From the NCBI RefSeq assembly GCF_026213295.1, contig NC_079425.1:15071145-15135144 (forward strand): a stretch of 64,000 nucleotides of DNA, in the 5' to 3' direction. Below, piece by piece: positions 1-13,600 of this stretch. A program made the position numbers and the translations under genes. A model generated the notes under the pieces. It had not been told where the DNA came from. It did no database searches and was given only the letters and a program-made list of their open reading frames with translations. The number at the start of each line of letters is the position of its first letter. Positions within the stretch are counted from its first letter, which is position 1. The stretch is from Gadus chalcogrammus. Its lineage: Eukaryota > Chordata > Actinopteri > Gadiformes > Gadidae.

Positions 1-66
<66 letters not shown>

Positions 67-195
67 CGCACGCGCACACACACACGCACACACACACACA
101 GACACATAGATACACCAACACACACCCACACACACACACATACACACACACACACACATACATACACACACACCAACACGCACACATATAGATAC
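1..195. repeat. (CA)n microsatellite, compound
   Basis: Pure (CA)n runs from the window edge to about 63 and continues as an interrupted CA-rich tract with CG, AT and CAA variants. It is cut by the window edge. Confidence 0.95.
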
Positions 196-574
196 AACTA
201 CACACTAACACAAAGCCTCCAGGGTTTCCAGTGCATTCCAGTGAGAACCGCGTGGGGCCAAACCCACGGGCAAAACCCCCGACCCTCTTGATATTAGTAT
301 TGAAAACAAACAGCCACCCATACGAACACGCACCTGTCGAGTGTCTTTCACACAGGCTTGTTTGACCAGAAACGTTCACAAGCACACACTTTGACAACCT
401 ACTTGTCACACACACTTATTTGTACACGCCTATTGCCAACCCCCAGTGACATTAGCTTTAGCATGCAGTCGACAGAGACTCCAAGGTCTTTGCTGGCTCC
501 TATTCTACTAGGAGAAAAGGAGAGTAGGAAGCAAGGGGGATAGGCGGCTAAAAGTATAGGGGAGTAGGAAGGTA

Positions 575-612
575 GGCAAGGCAAGGCAAGGCAACTTTAT
601 TTATATAGCAGG
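575..612 (-). mobile_element. LINE (L2-like) 3' tail fragment
   Basis: Read on the minus strand, a CTATATAAATAAAG motif followed by AGGCA/GCCTT repeats resembles the 3' tails of fish L2-type retroposons. It is short and the assignment is tentative. Confidence 0.35.
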
Positions 613-1210
613 TTTCTAGCAGGCTAGGCGATAATGATACTCGATACCAGGAGACAAGGAGGCTAGGGGACTAGGAGGGTAGGGTGCTAGGAGACAAGGC
701 AACATTGGGCCTGCTGAACGTCCTCACCTGGTCAACACGCTAACCGGGATTTGTCTTATAGTGTTTGATACTGGGTGTTAAAAATGTCAAAGATATTTTT
801 CTTTCTCTTTCACACGTTCATGTTTTTTTTCTAAGTTGCTGCTAAAAACGACATGAAAAAAAATATAAAAGATATATATGCAATTAAATCGAATATATCT
901 AGTTAAATGTCAATATCTAATGGGATCAGGAGCTCAAGAAAGACTCTGGTATCGGAGGGTTTAGGTGTGTAAAACTCTTCAATTAGATCTCGCTTTGCTT
1001 TGAATTTATTTCCATTCTCCATTTTCAAACAGGGCTCTCTCTCCCTCATCTTCCTCCCCACTTTGTTACCCGGCACACTGTCAACCCCCTCTCTATCCTG
1101 CTCTCTCTCTATCTTGAACGCCGCCCCCCCACCATCCTAGTGGCATTCCTGCCCTTCCCCCTCCAGCTCACCCTTCTGCTTCTAACCCTGGGAGTGATGA
1201 TGTAAGACAG

Positions 1211-1385
<175 letters not shown>

Positions 1386-2269
1386 GACAGAGAAATACAT
1401 AAATAACTAACTCAGTATGCTGTAAATGGCTGATTGGCCGGCCGAACCACTTAGCATGTGCTCATACTGATTTCGAACAGGACCTTAAGTTTTTAGATAA
1501 CCTTGGCAAGTGATTTGTTTTCCGGATAGTTTGATTGTTTGTTACTTTTCAATAAGGAAATGTTACTATGGTTGATAATTAACCTAGAGAACATACATTC
1601 AACTGCAAGTAAAATTCAATGCATAAAATGGTAGTGGTAGAAGCAATATTGTTGATATTTGGTGTGGAGAGTGCATATGAAAAAGGAAAGGGACAGAGTG
1701 GACTATATTGTTTTTATTCTCTACATCAAACGATCAATTAAACATTCATCATCAGGTTGCATTATTACAAAAGAACCGCTGCATACAGCTTTTAACGTTA
1801 TGTAAAGGATATGTGAAAGACTAGCTCGAATCATACACTAATATTAAATGTCTGTTTAAACCCAGGGTCGCTATATTCAAAGGTTTCAAGGCAGTAGGGC
1901 AGTACTTTTACTTCCGTTCCTCAAGTCCACCATCTGGCTCTGATATATTTCTCTCTTCCTCGCTCTCTTCCTCCTTAAATACTTCACACACATACACACG
2001 GCCCTCCTCATACACTCGCCTTATGCCCTCCCTCTCACTTTCAGTTGCACTTTGTCTGAACTACCCTAAAGTGATTCCATGTTGTGATCTTCTCTTCGCT
2101 CAACCACGTCAGTCCTTTTCGCCTGAGCAACCACGACAGATCTTGTGGTGGTATTTTGTTTTTGACATATCCCATAATAGGAAGTCGGGCGTTTTTTATT
2201 TCATCAGCTTTCTGGCATCCTCAACCAAGGAGGGCGCTGGATTGACTTGATTGGTTCGAAAGATTTCCT

Positions 2270-4288
2270 TCAGACCAGCTCCACAGCCTGGTTGTCTGCA
2301 GCGCTGATGGACTTGACCATCTCAGACACGTCTTCGGGGGCGTTAAAAGATAAGTCTTTGGTCACCTCCGATTCATGGTGCTCAGTGAAAGCTTTCACCG
2401 GCAGCTCGGCTTCGGTGTTGTTCACCTGTTCCTCGGAAAGAGCGCTGGAGTCGCTGGACGCTCCGTTCACCACGGGCAGCGAGTCTAGCTCTTCCTCCTC
2501 CTCCATGGCCAAGTCACTCTTTGAATCTCCATTCTCCATCTTGGTTACCACCTGGGGCTCTGTCATTTTCTCCTCCTCTACTGCTGAGACCTCAACGAAC
2601 GCTACCACTTCAGCGGGCACCTCGCACACAGCGACCACCTCAGCAATGGCTTTTGGGGCTTCAGGCTCAGGGGTAACTTCGGTCACTGGGTCTTCTGTCG
2701 CTGGTTCTGGTTCGGTTCCACAGGCCTCCGGTGGTGCCGTTTCCGGCATGACTTTTTCGAAGCCCTGCTCCTCAACTGCATCAGCCCCAGCTTCGGGCTC
2801 CAACACTGGAATCGGAGCAGCATAAGCCGGTACCTCTGCGGACAGCTCCAGGTTAGTTATTGACTCAGACTGGAGCTCAGTAGCGGCTGTTTCTTCGCCA
2901 TCGACTTCTGACTCAGTGACAGTCTCTGGAACAGGCTCAACAGCTGCACTGGGGGCTTGGACTTCTGACATCTCTGTGTGGGCTTCGGGTTCAATCACGT
3001 GTGTTTCTGGTGCTGGGGGGGAGTCCCCCACAAGGGACTCAGAAGGCTCAGGTTCGGGCTGCTCCACTGGTGACCACCCTGGTGTCTCCTGGGTTTGTGC
3101 AGGCGCGTCTAGAGCGTCACATTGTGCAGTCTCAGTGGCTTCAACTAAATCCAGTTCTGGGTTCTTCTGAACTGAAGTAGGCTCCTCAACAGCCAGTTCT
3201 CCGGCAAATGGTTCTACTGCCACTGGTTCTACAGCAGCTGGTGTTTTGACTAGAGCCACTTCCACTGTTGCTGGTTCGGGATCCTTCTTAACAGGAGCAG
3301 GTTCCTCAACAGATAATTCTTGAACCGGAGTGAGTTCTTCTGTAGACAGTTCTATGGCCACTGGTTCTGCTGCAACAGCCTCATCTGCAGCCGGTGTTTC
3401 TACTGCAACAGGTTTGATTGCCACTTGTTCTTCTGCTGCAGGTTCTTGGTCCTTCTCAACTGGAGAAGATTCTGCAACAGGTTCTACTACTGCCGGTTCT
3501 ACCTCGGCTGGTGTTTCTACTGCAACAGGTTCTACTGCTGCCGGTTCTACCTCAGCTGGTGTTTCTACGGCAACAGGTTCTACTACTGCCGGTTCTACCT
3601 CAGCTGGTGTTTCTACTGCAACAGGTTCTACTGCTGCCGGTTCTACCTCAGCTGGTGTTTCTACGGCAACAGGTTCTACTGCTGCCGTTTCTACCTCAGC
3701 TGGTGTTTCTACGACAACAGGTTCTACTGCTGCCGGTTCTACCTCAGCTGGTGTTTCTACGGCAACAGGTTCTACTGCTGCCGGTTCTACCTCAGCTGGT
3801 GTTTCTACGGCAACAGGTTCTACTGCTGCCGGTTCTACCTCAGCTGGTGTTTCTACGGCAACAGGTTCTACTGCTGCCGGTTCTGGGTCCTTCTCAACGG
3901 GAGCAGGTTCCTCTATGGATATTTCCGGAACGGGAGCAGGTTCCACTGCAGCCGGTTCCACTGCAGCTGGTTCTTCTGGGTCCTTCTGAGCTACAACAGG
4001 TTCCTCCTTAACGGCAGCGTCCGCCTCCTTGGAGTCACCCGTCCCCATCATGCCCGCCGCAGCCTGTGATATCTCCGCCACTGCCGAACTCACTACCTCT
4101 TCCACCGCAGCTGACGCTTTCTTGCCGACCTCAGCAGTCACTCCGGCCGCCTCGGCGGGGAGAGCGCTCTCCACCGCCGCCTGGACCGACTCCACCGCGC
4201 CGACGGCCGCGGCTGTGATCTCATCCTTCAGGTCTTTGGGGTCACTCACGTCGTAGCCCTTCTTCTTCTTGCTCAGTTTTCCTCCCAT
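2270..4288 (-). CDS. basp1: Brain acid soluble protein 1-like (BASP1/CAP-23/NAP-22), expanded, 672 aa
   Basis: The protein opens MGGKLSKKKKGY, the signature of BASP1: Gly2 is the N-myristoylation site and the following Lys cluster is the basic effector segment that binds acidic phospholipids and calmodulin. BASP1 acts at the inner plasma membrane of neurons (growth cones, PIP2 rafts) and in the nucleus as a WT1 corepressor. I start at 4288 rather than the upstream in-frame Met at 4348, because this Met has a strong Kozak context (gccATGG) and a 3' splice site (tccag) lies just upstream at 4297-4298. A non-coding first exon is expected, as in other BASP1 genes. The rest is Ala/Val/Pro/Glu-rich, acidic and low complexity, without membrane segments. 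Eight copies of a 16-aa repeat (VAVETPAEVEPAAVEP type) sit near residues 135-270. Mammalian BASP1 is about 227 aa, so this copy is greatly lengthened. Family assignment rests mainly on the N-terminus; a teleost paralogue is possible. Confidence 0.85.
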   Translation of the reverse strand: MGGKLSKKKKGYDVSDPKDLKDEITAAAVGAVESVQAAVESALPAEAAGVTAEVGKKASAAVEEVVSSAVAEISQAAAGMMGTGDSKEADAAVKEEPVVAQKDPEEPAAVEPAAVEPAPVPEISIEEPAPVEKDPEPAAVEPVAVETPAEVEPAAVEPVAVETPAEVEPAAVEPVAVETPAEVEPAAVEPVVVETPAEVETAAVEPVAVETPAEVEPAAVEPVAVETPAEVEPAVVEPVAVETPAEVEPAAVEPVAVETPAEVEPAVVEPVAESSPVEKDQEPAAEEQVAIKPVAVETPAADEAVAAEPVAIELSTEELTPVQELSVEEPAPVKKDPEPATVEVALVKTPAAVEPVAVEPFAGELAVEEPTSVQKNPELDLVEATETAQCDALDAPAQTQETPGWSPVEQPEPEPSESLVGDSPPAPETHVIEPEAHTEMSEVQAPSAAVEPVPETVTESEVDGEETAATELQSESITNLELSAEVPAYAAPIPVLEPEAGADAVEEQGFEKVMPETAPPEACGTEPEPATEDPVTEVTPEPEAPKAIAEVVAVCEVPAEVVAFVEVSAVEEEKMTEPQVVTKMENGDSKSDLAMEEEEELDSLPVVNGASSDSSALSEEQVNNTEAELPVKAFTEHHESEVTKDLSFNAPEDVSEMVKSISAADNQAVELV
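3480..3882 (-). repeat. 48-bp coding minisatellite (8 copies) inside basp1
   Basis: Eight near-identical 48-bp units encode the 16-residue repeat with core ETPAEVEP. Differences are single substitutions (for example A to V, P to T). The unit is a multiple of three and lacks stops in several frames, so long spurious open frames appear on the opposite strand here. Copy number is likely polymorphic. Confidence 0.9.
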
Positions 4289-5268
4289 GGCGACTCCTGG
4301 ACAAACATATGTAGAGGACGTTGTGTCAGTTACTGTCAACAACAGCAATTACTTTTCATTACACAGATGACCATGATCCTGTAATTCCCAGCCTGGCTGG
4401 ATTTACAGGATGACCAGACTGACAGGATGTACTATGCTGCACCCTCATCAAATCATTTATATTGGGCTACGAATATGATGAAGAACATCATCATAGTCCT
4501 ATCAAACCATTTAAAAAAACACAACCATTCTTACAGCAACATAACTATCCAACAGACTTTCAAGATTACACAAAACAAACATGCCAGAAAATATATTCAA
4601 AAGCGTTATTATTTCTTTACTTCTTTACTTTCCCAAATTTCATTTCCCAGATCAGTGAGGAGAACCCTCTGTGTATATTCCATGTCTATAGGGCCTAGAT
4701 TAGAGCCAGATTTGGCCAGGCTCGGAGCTCTGTGAGAGAGGGCTGGAGTGCATTCCTCTGTGGGGCCAGAGCCCCACACAGCTTGGCTGGAAGACAAGCA
4801 GGCCGGGCCTGGGAACCAGGCTTTTACCAACTCATTCTGAACTCACAGTGTCACCCTTACATGGATGTCGGCCAACACTTTCCGTCAATACACTACAACA
4901 CTTATTAATGCTAATATAACTAATACTACTGCTGTACTACCACTACTAATAGTACTAATATTACTAATACTATAGACCAACGGACTCACAGACACACAGA
5001 GTAACCCTCACTGTGGATGTCTAACAACTCTGGAATTTGACCACTAATGCTAATGCTGAGACAACTAACACTAATGCTAATAACTTCTACACTAGATCTT
5101 GAGCCTACATAGAGCATACATGTCTGCCAACTCTGTAGACCATATGAATGCAATATTATGACTAATTACCAATACTACTAGTATGACTTACTTTGAAACT
5201 GCTACAACACAGACTATTACTATGTAAGAATAGAGAAGAAGAGTAGGGGAGAGGAAAGATAGAGAAAG

Positions 5269-5393
<125 letters not shown>

Positions 5394-7196
5394 TGCATCA
5401 GAGGGCAGCTTCCCTCTGAGATAATGGAGAAGTCAGCAGAGGAACCTCGCAAACAGGAACAACCAGTTAGGACAATAAGAACAGTCTGCCCTCTTTAACC
5501 CAATACCCCCGAAACAAGCTTCTGCCTGGAATGAAGAGGACGTAACACGGGAACAGTACCAAGTGGGGTAGAATTTCACATACGTCCACATCTTGAGAAT
5601 TGGCCAACCCTCACGTGACTCAAGATATGCAAAACTAAATTGCGCATGCGGTTTCAATTATGACATGCCTACTGTAATAAAAAAAATGCCAATACATGGT
5701 ATGAATAACTGCTTTATTGGATGGGTGGGTGGGTGCAAAGCAGGGAGCTGTCCGTAGTGCTGCAATCAAGAAAGGGTGCGCCACGCGCCACGCGCCGCGC
5801 GGCGATAGGCTATCGTATCCATTACGCAGATTAATACTCGGATCCCTGGCCAAAAACCCACTGAGCGTGAAAAGAAGACGCCGAGGCTTTTCCCCTTTGA
5901 TGTTACCTCGACCATAGGTCTCTCCAGTGAAGTCTCTCTAATTAACCAACAAAAGCGTTTTTTTGCCTATTCTGGTTTTATTGAATAAATTTGGTGGGCG
6001 TCAGAGAAACGTGATACCTGCTTACTCTCTGCAGAGACCAGCCTCCATACAAATCGAGGATTCAACCCATATCTTCCAAAGACCGAGGCGTCGAGCTAGT
6101 CTGTATTCGACTTTGTCACTGATTACGTCAAAAGATTGTTGGGATTTCGTCAGTTGATGATAATTAGGGATTCATTAAGGTCCAAAGGGGGAATGCAGTT
6201 TGACATGCACAATGGTTTCAAAATACGTGATATGCAAACAAAATGATGCTCAAACGGATGATTGAAAATATCATTGGATGATGTCATAAGAATAGGCTGC
6301 GGAAGCTGAAGACAATGAACACGCCGACTGTGCTGCTGTTGAGGCTAGGGTCTCCATCCCCCATTTTAGTGCCCCCCTGCCATCTCTTATCAGCTCTGGA
6401 TTTTCTCTCACCGGCTTTTCAAGAACTCGCAGTTTCACTGGATAGCCGTGGGCTATATTTTTGGTCGCTTTTACGACATTTCTTATTCTTCACTTCAACA
6501 TACAGTTTTTCAATTTGTCGAGGAAATCATATTGAAAGGAATTATTTGCACACAAAATCCACCATAGAGCTCCCTCGAATAGCCTATCTCTTTACACCAT
6601 GCCAAAAATGCCATAGCCTAATTTTGCAAAATAAATACCACTTTTGAGAGATAAGAAAGAGAGAGCGAATATAACGAGGGAGAGAGATATACGGAGAGAG
6701 AGGGCGAGAGTCGGGGGAGAGAGGAGAAAGAAAGACAGAGAGAGAGAGAGAACAATGCAAGGGCACCATATTCAGATAATAGTAAGCCCCTTTTTCTCCG
6801 TCTTTATTCTTAATGTTCCCCGTTCTGTCTTTATTTCTACGGACTTGCTTTCTTTCTTGTTCTTGTGTTTCAACACCTGGCGTAACCAGCAAGGAGTTAT
6901 GCATTAATGTACAGAGATTAAAAAAAACTGACCTGTATGATTTGTTGTTTCCAACCGCACCGAAAGCGATCCGCTCACTCGCCGGGCCGAGTGGACGTAT
7001 AATAGATGGTATAATAGCAAGAATATTAATAATAGATGATATATAATATAATACACTGTTCGGCGACTGACAGCTGCACAGATTCCGCCCCGGTGCAATG
7101 TGGGACCGAAGCAGGAGAGCGCTTCACTATTGCCCAGACATCTGTCGCAATCACAACCCAGCCTCTTAGCCCTCCCTCTACTCCGACTAACCCCAC

Positions 7197-7458
<262 letters not shown>

Positions 7459-8543
7459 AGCTGGGAGCCTACCGTTTTCTCCAACGGAAACAAGAGCACT
7501 AGGGGTCATTTGGATTATTTGGGTTAGCCTTATGTAAAAGAAACATATTAACAGTGTTTCTATAGCAACACGCCGGGATATTTTAATGAGGTGACGTAAA
7601 TCGTCCCTTTTCACAGAAAATTAATGTTCAACCAAAATAAATAGTTGTTGTTGAGATGATCCACATATCCTTTTCTATTTGCATTAGTCCAACAAGATGT
7701 GTATTATATTTTAATAATCAATCAACAATTAAACAAACAATGTTTTACCATTGGTTTATCTTCTGTGTTTTTTGAATAACATAGAAATCATGAGGACATG
7801 AGGAACCTGGGTTCTCCGCGTGACTCTACACACGCCTCAGAACTCTCTGTCTGAACTAGGCCACAGCAACACAGAACAGGAAGGGGCACATTCCCATTCG
7901 TGCATCCCAAGCAGCCATGTAGCTGTAATATTTGTCTCCGCTCCGTTAATGGATGTGGACCAAGAGGTAAACTTAATGAAATTCTACAACCTCCCATCAC
8001 ATGGGAGAATAAGATAACAAGAAAAACCTGACCACTTCCCTGTGCCATGACTGCATGTATGTTAGCGCTGCGTATAAAGCAGAACCTGTTTAAAATGTGA
8101 AACATTCCAATGAAACAAACTGAAATATAAGAGCCAATTACTTACATACTATCCTGCATAATCAATTGTTAAGCCTACCAAGTTTCAAAAACATCCTGTG
8201 GACAATGTTGCAGTTCTGTTCATTAACTAAACTGCCCCTATTTTAGAATTAGAGGTACAGTTATGGGTGTCAGTCTATGGTGTTGTTTTCAATAGTAAGG
8301 TGTTGAACGACCTCTCACCTCAAACAAGTGGATTTAATAGCAACGTGTAAAAACAACTTCCAATCTCATAGTTTTTAGTTGAAGAATGCAGTAATAACTG
8401 TATTTTTAGGAAAACAGCGCCATCTATGGCCACTGAGAAACAACCATGCAGTCAGTATTAAACCTGAAATCCATCCAGGCAATATAATCGGACTCACTTC
8501 TGGGTCTATCTCCCACCATTAATTTGTAAAAAAAAATATATAT

Positions 8544-8576
<33 letters not shown>

Positions 8577-9890
8577 GAGATAAAGGATAAAGCGTAGCCA
8601 AGTCAATAAAGTCTGACGTCCAATTATTTTGGCCTCCTCTGCTTGGCATTATTGTTGTGGGACGGAGGGTTCCTATTTCTGTCTGCATGGAGAAACATCT
8701 ATGCTAGGTATATCAGCAGACCTCTTGGGGTTGTCGTGCTGGCCGAGGAATACAATGAGGGCAGGTTGTCTTTGACATGACGGAGCTCTGTGGTATGCCT
8801 GGTCTTTTATAAGAACGGCTCCCAGAGGGGTCCTCCCACCAACAAGACCCACCGCTTCACAAAGAGAGGGCGAATTCTACATGGGGTCAAAGATCACCCC
8901 AAAATAATAATTGAAACATCCTTCGATTTGAGTAAACTGTGCCACAATGGATGTAACATATGTTAACACAAACATTATATAAAGGCTTTACCCTGAAATT
9001 GGGGTTACCAAAAATCGTATTCCTTATCATTCGTATTCCTTACCTTGAGCTTATTTATATCTTATTATTATTATAATTCAAACAATTACCCATGTTTAAT
9101 AATGTTATTTGAAACTTAACGCAACCCTTCAGGAATTGAATGCAAACATTGCAAGGTACACCAGTGGGTCTAAGCTGTGTTGATGCACAAGGAATGTATA
9201 TTATGTTTGTAAAAAGGCTGGGGAGTAGATGCTCAGTTAATTTAATCTTCACTCATTGCTTACTTTTTAATTTCACAAAGCACCAGAAATAAAAAAAAAG
9301 TATCCCCACATCAAATTAAATTCCTTTGCACTGAAAGTTCTGACAAATGTTGTTAGTTTTTTTTTCCTGTCGAATACAAACAGACTCAGGCCCAAAGACT
9401 GATGCAGGCAACCAGTCTATGAGCACTAGAGCTGGTTCACATTTCTCACACAGTCTTGACAAGCTCACCAACGGCTGTGCTGATGGCTTATCTTTGTTGT
9501 CCGTCTTAATGCGCTAATTTCTTGATAACATCAACATTGAAAAGTACAGTATACTTGGATTATTCTATTGCCTAGTGTCTGAGGGAATAAGCACTGATAT
9601 GACCACCGGCAAACTTTCACTGTCATTAAAGTGTATCGGGTAAGGGGGTAAATTGCATGACCTAGGGGATATTGCTTGTAACTGCAACAACATAGCAATT
9701 CCATACAGATTCTAGTTTATCAAACCAAATACTTTACAGATTTTATATAACTAGGCCAAAAAATTGGCAAAGCTGAGGTTGAGGACACTTTTGTTCCAAG
9801 TTTCAAGTTCTAAAAGTGCTAACTATTATATGAAAATAAAGAATATATCTGTACACATGTTTTCTGAAGTGATTGTTTGTTTTAAATTAT

Positions 9891-9896
9891 TATATA

Positions 9897-9963
<67 letters not shown>

Positions 9964-9967
9964 TATG
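9891..9967. repeat. (AT)n microsatellite
   Basis: About 77 bp of nearly pure TA/AT; smaller AT tracts lie at 8536-8575 and 32595-32657. Self-complementary, so cruciform-prone. Confidence 0.95.
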
Positions 9968-10064
9968 TATATGAAGAAAAAATATAGATGCATGAATGGA
10001 TGTAAATTCGGTTGGAAACCGCATATATCCTACAATAACTGTACTATGAAGTTAAAGGACAAGT

Positions 10065-10114
10065 TGTGTGCGTGCGTGCGTGCGTGCGTGCGTGTGTGTG
10101 TGTGTGTGTGCGTG
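10065..10114. repeat. (GTGC)n/(GT)n compound microsatellite
   Basis: Tetranucleotide CGTG units pass into GT dinucleotides. Confidence 0.9.
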
Positions 10115-10496
10115 AATCATTATTACTTAATTATTTGTTAACAGGTTATATTAGATGCTTAAGGCTTCATCCCCAGTGAAATTCAGTTTAACAGCAGCAC
10201 ACATTCTTAAATAAACAAGATCTACGAACAAGATAGAATATAAGAATATAAAACACAAAAGCATGGTGTGCGTGTGTGCATATACTGTGTACATAAAAGC
10301 TATATAGATACGTTTTTTTGTTAAATGGCAATATAAATATACAGTGCAGTCAAAAAAAAAATAAGGAAAACAAAAAAAAAAGTTTGCGTGTATAATGGGT
10401 TGTGCGTGCAAATGTGTGTTCCAAAATGTGTACGTTTAACTCAACTTAGTCTAAAAAGAAGTGAGATAATGTAAGTCACATATACTTGCAGAGCAC

Positions 10497-10616
10497 GAGT
10501 CACGTTCCTTCTCTAGGAGGTGTACTCTTAGAATAGGAGTTACATCTCTTTTGTAGTAGGAGGTGCGTCCTAAAGAATAGGAGTCACATCTCTTATGTAG
10601 GAGGTGCCAGCAGGAG
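10497..10616 (+). repeat. Degenerate tandem repeat (40-44 bp x3) just upstream of dync1li2 ATG
   Basis: Three imperfect copies begin at 10497, 10537 and 10581. Each starts GAG(T)(C/T)AC, contains TAGGAGGTG and ends AGAATAG in the first two. They end about 43 bp before the start codon, so they fall in the promoter or 5' UTR. Confidence 0.7.
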
Positions 10617-10658
10617 CCGCCTAGTAGGGCCCTTCCTCTGTGGCGCTAGAGAGAGAAG

Positions 10659-13600
10659 ATGGCTCCCGTTTTGGACAAGCAGCTCCCGACCGACAACGGT
10701 GCCGAGGACGAAGAAGGACAGAGTCTCTGGTGAACTGGACATTTCATTTAAGACCGCAATGCTTATCAGAGTTATTGTTATTCACGAAAAGCACACCAGT
10801 GGCAGGCTTGTGCTTCGTCACATTGGGTTTGTTGTTCGTCAGAAAGCTACTGCCGGCTAGCTAGTAGCTAGCTAGCATCACAGCTATGGTTAGCGGTAGC
10901 TACAAACAGTCGGTTTCATTGCTACCAGTAGCTCCTAACCGACTGTTCCGTGTCTAGCCGTAGCTATTAACTGAGTTCTCTGCTAGTTCACTTCGTTCCA
11001 AGGCGTCCTCATCTCGGGACGGAACTCCAGGACAGGATGCTCCAAGTGAGCGTTATTGGTGACAGAGAGGGCGGGGTTTTGTGTTTAGATGCGAGAGGTA
11101 CTTCCGATAGAGGGATATCCGTCACCGTTACATGTTTCAGAGATGGAGCTGTCCAAATGTTTAACAAAAAACCCACACGATCTTCCTTTCGTTGTTTTTC
11201 TTGTAATTGTATTTCTTATTGTAGCTGAGGGGACTTATCTACATACATAGCGCATAGGAAGTAAGAGACCGGAAATTACTTTGCTGTGGACCGGATAAGC
11301 TTCATTTCGTGAATCTCTACATGGAGGCTAACCATGCTAACCACCCGCTAAGTGTGTCCTACATTAGCTACCGATTCACCTGGTGTTTGACAGTTGCTGT
11401 TTAGATGTCATTTGGACATAACACTGTCATCTACTTTATCTCGTATATATATATATCATTGTTTTGAACGGTACCTTTTGAATCAGTGATCGTATTTTAA
11501 GGTTGCATTGTTAAACCTTTAAGAGTAAGAGTGGCTAACTTTTAAATTGACAAGCTAATGCCTGCGCCGAAAAGGTTGAATGATATCTGGTCAGATGTCA
11601 GGCAGTAGAGTCAAGATCCATTTCTTTAGTGACTGACCATTAGGGCTGGCAGTTGTTAATCTGTTTTACATTTTGTCAAGCAATTGCATAGATTCAACTT
11701 ATCTCCTGCTTGTGGAGTACGCTAATTGTACACGACCTAGCTGTCAATTTATTTGTTTATTCTATATATTATTATATAGTTTTTGTTCATGTTTGTCTGT
11801 ATCAATGCATCACGACAGGTTCATTATATGTTAAAGCTTGTCAGCTAAATATAGTCGGACTCTGACGTTGCCAAATTGCTTAGACACGTTGAACCTTAAA
11901 TTACTTTTACTATGCATTTTTTTTCTTGTCTTGCAGGTCTGAAATACTGAGCGACGTCTCAACTCGTTCTAGTTCAAAGTTGCCATCAGGAAAAAATATA
12001 CTGGTGTTTGGTATGTGTCAAATAGTAGGGTTTTCAAAACTCATCATTAAAACAACTGAAAATCATACAAGCAAAGGGCAGTAATGAAAATAATACTCAA
12101 CAAAATAAAAAAATAGGCTAGGCATAAATGCTTTAATTGCTACTTAAAATGCCAAATTCCGAGCTTGTGTTTTCGTATGTTTTAGATGCATTTCCTTTAG
12201 GTATTGTTTTTTTTTTTCAGGTGAGGATGGATCCGGTAAAACGTCGCTCATGTCCAAACTCCAAGGAGGCGATTACAACAAGAAAGGTCGTGGTTTGGAA
12301 TATCTTTATTTAAACGTCCATGACGAAGACCGAGACGGTGAGTGTGACTTTTAAAACTCTATTACAATGTCCAAAGAGTCCAATATCAGTGTTGTTTGGC
12401 AAACTTATATCTTGTTATATATCTTCAGACCCGACTCGGTGTAATGTGTGGATCCTGGATGGGGATCTGTACCACAAGGGTCTGCTGAAGTTTGCCGTGA
12501 CAGCCCAGACACTAGCAAACAGCCTGGCCTTGTTCGTGGTGGACATGTCCCGGCCCTGGAGCATCATGGAGTCTTTGCAGAAGTGGGCAAGTGTCCTGCG
12601 AGACCACGTGGACAAGCTGAAGATATCGCCTGAGCACATGAGGGAGCTGGAGCAGAAGAGTAAGAAATGCTGAATAACGTCTATATTGTCTAGAAGAGTG
12701 GAAAGTTTCCATTATTTTAACCGGTTAACATCTGTCTATAATATCTGCCTCTTATTTTAAGTGTTCAGAAATGTATCCTAAAATCTCTAGCTTATTATAA
12801 TTCTGCTATCTCACATGAACCCAGTGTTGTCTATTGGAATGGCATTCTCCGATGGATGAGGTGTGTTTCTGTTTCTAGACTTTTAGGTCTGACCTTTTTA
12901 AGAAACTTTTGAGTCAAAAGACTTCTCGTGTTACGTTGGCTGAGCATTCAAGTGGCGTTAGATTTCCTCTCCTCTCTTTGTTACTACTACTCCCCCCCCC
13001 CCCCCCCCCCCTTATATTTGTGGAAACAGGAAGTTATGGGTTGCTGATGGATGTTTGTATGAGATCATATGACCCTAATTATTCCACAAGCTTAATGGAA
13101 CAATAAAAGAAGGGTAGGTAGGCACACCGCCGCAGTATAGACGTGTTCCATAAGAAACAATGTGCCCGCAGCTAGCTGTGTGCTGATTTGCCACAAGCTT
13201 TATTGATATGGGAAACACGGATGGGATAGATGGTGGTTTTGTCTTTGAAGTTGTTGTGCACGTAGTCCTGGATGTTTCTGGCTCATGCTGCAGAGCCCAT
13301 GATGCTCAGCTGGGTGTGTAAGCTAAAGGCGAGTTCTGCTTATCACTAGCCTGCTATCTCTAGCTGAAGAAGGGCTCTATTGTGCTCTCAAAGGGCCCCG
13401 CTATTTTCCTCGGGTTTGGGGGCATTCTAAAGCAGCTGGCTTCTATATTTATCTGGGTTTATGGCTAGATATTCTTCTGCTGGTGCAACATAAAGTTGCT
13501 TTATACTCGTACCCCTGGCAGTCCAAGTGTGTCTCAACATGAATTTATATAGGTTAAATATAATGGATATTATCTGTTATTGTGGGGTTATTGACCAAAT

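Noticed and set aside
3320..4069. Long plus-strand open frames (up to about 250 codons) opposite basp1
   Set aside because: They mirror the 48-bp repeat of the real gene; lacking stops is a by-product of the repeat unit being a multiple of three. Composition is implausible and there is no homology.
4288..4348. Upstream in-frame Met at 4348 as basp1 start
   Set aside because: It would bury the myristoylation signal 20 residues in; the extension crosses a likely 3' splice site and is probably intron.
5717..5917. Open frame over the CpG-rich patch at about 5770-5840
   Set aside because: No recognisable protein, no splice-supported extension; the patch may instead be promoter-like.
12320..12673. 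117-codon open frame beginning in dync1li2 intron 3
   Set aside because: It only extends exon 4 (12429-12659) into flanking intron; the real protein is the spliced product.
12992..13011. Poly-C runs here and at 25287-25307 and 55482-55496 as functional elements
   Set aside because: Simple homopolymers, whose exact length is unreliable in assemblies.
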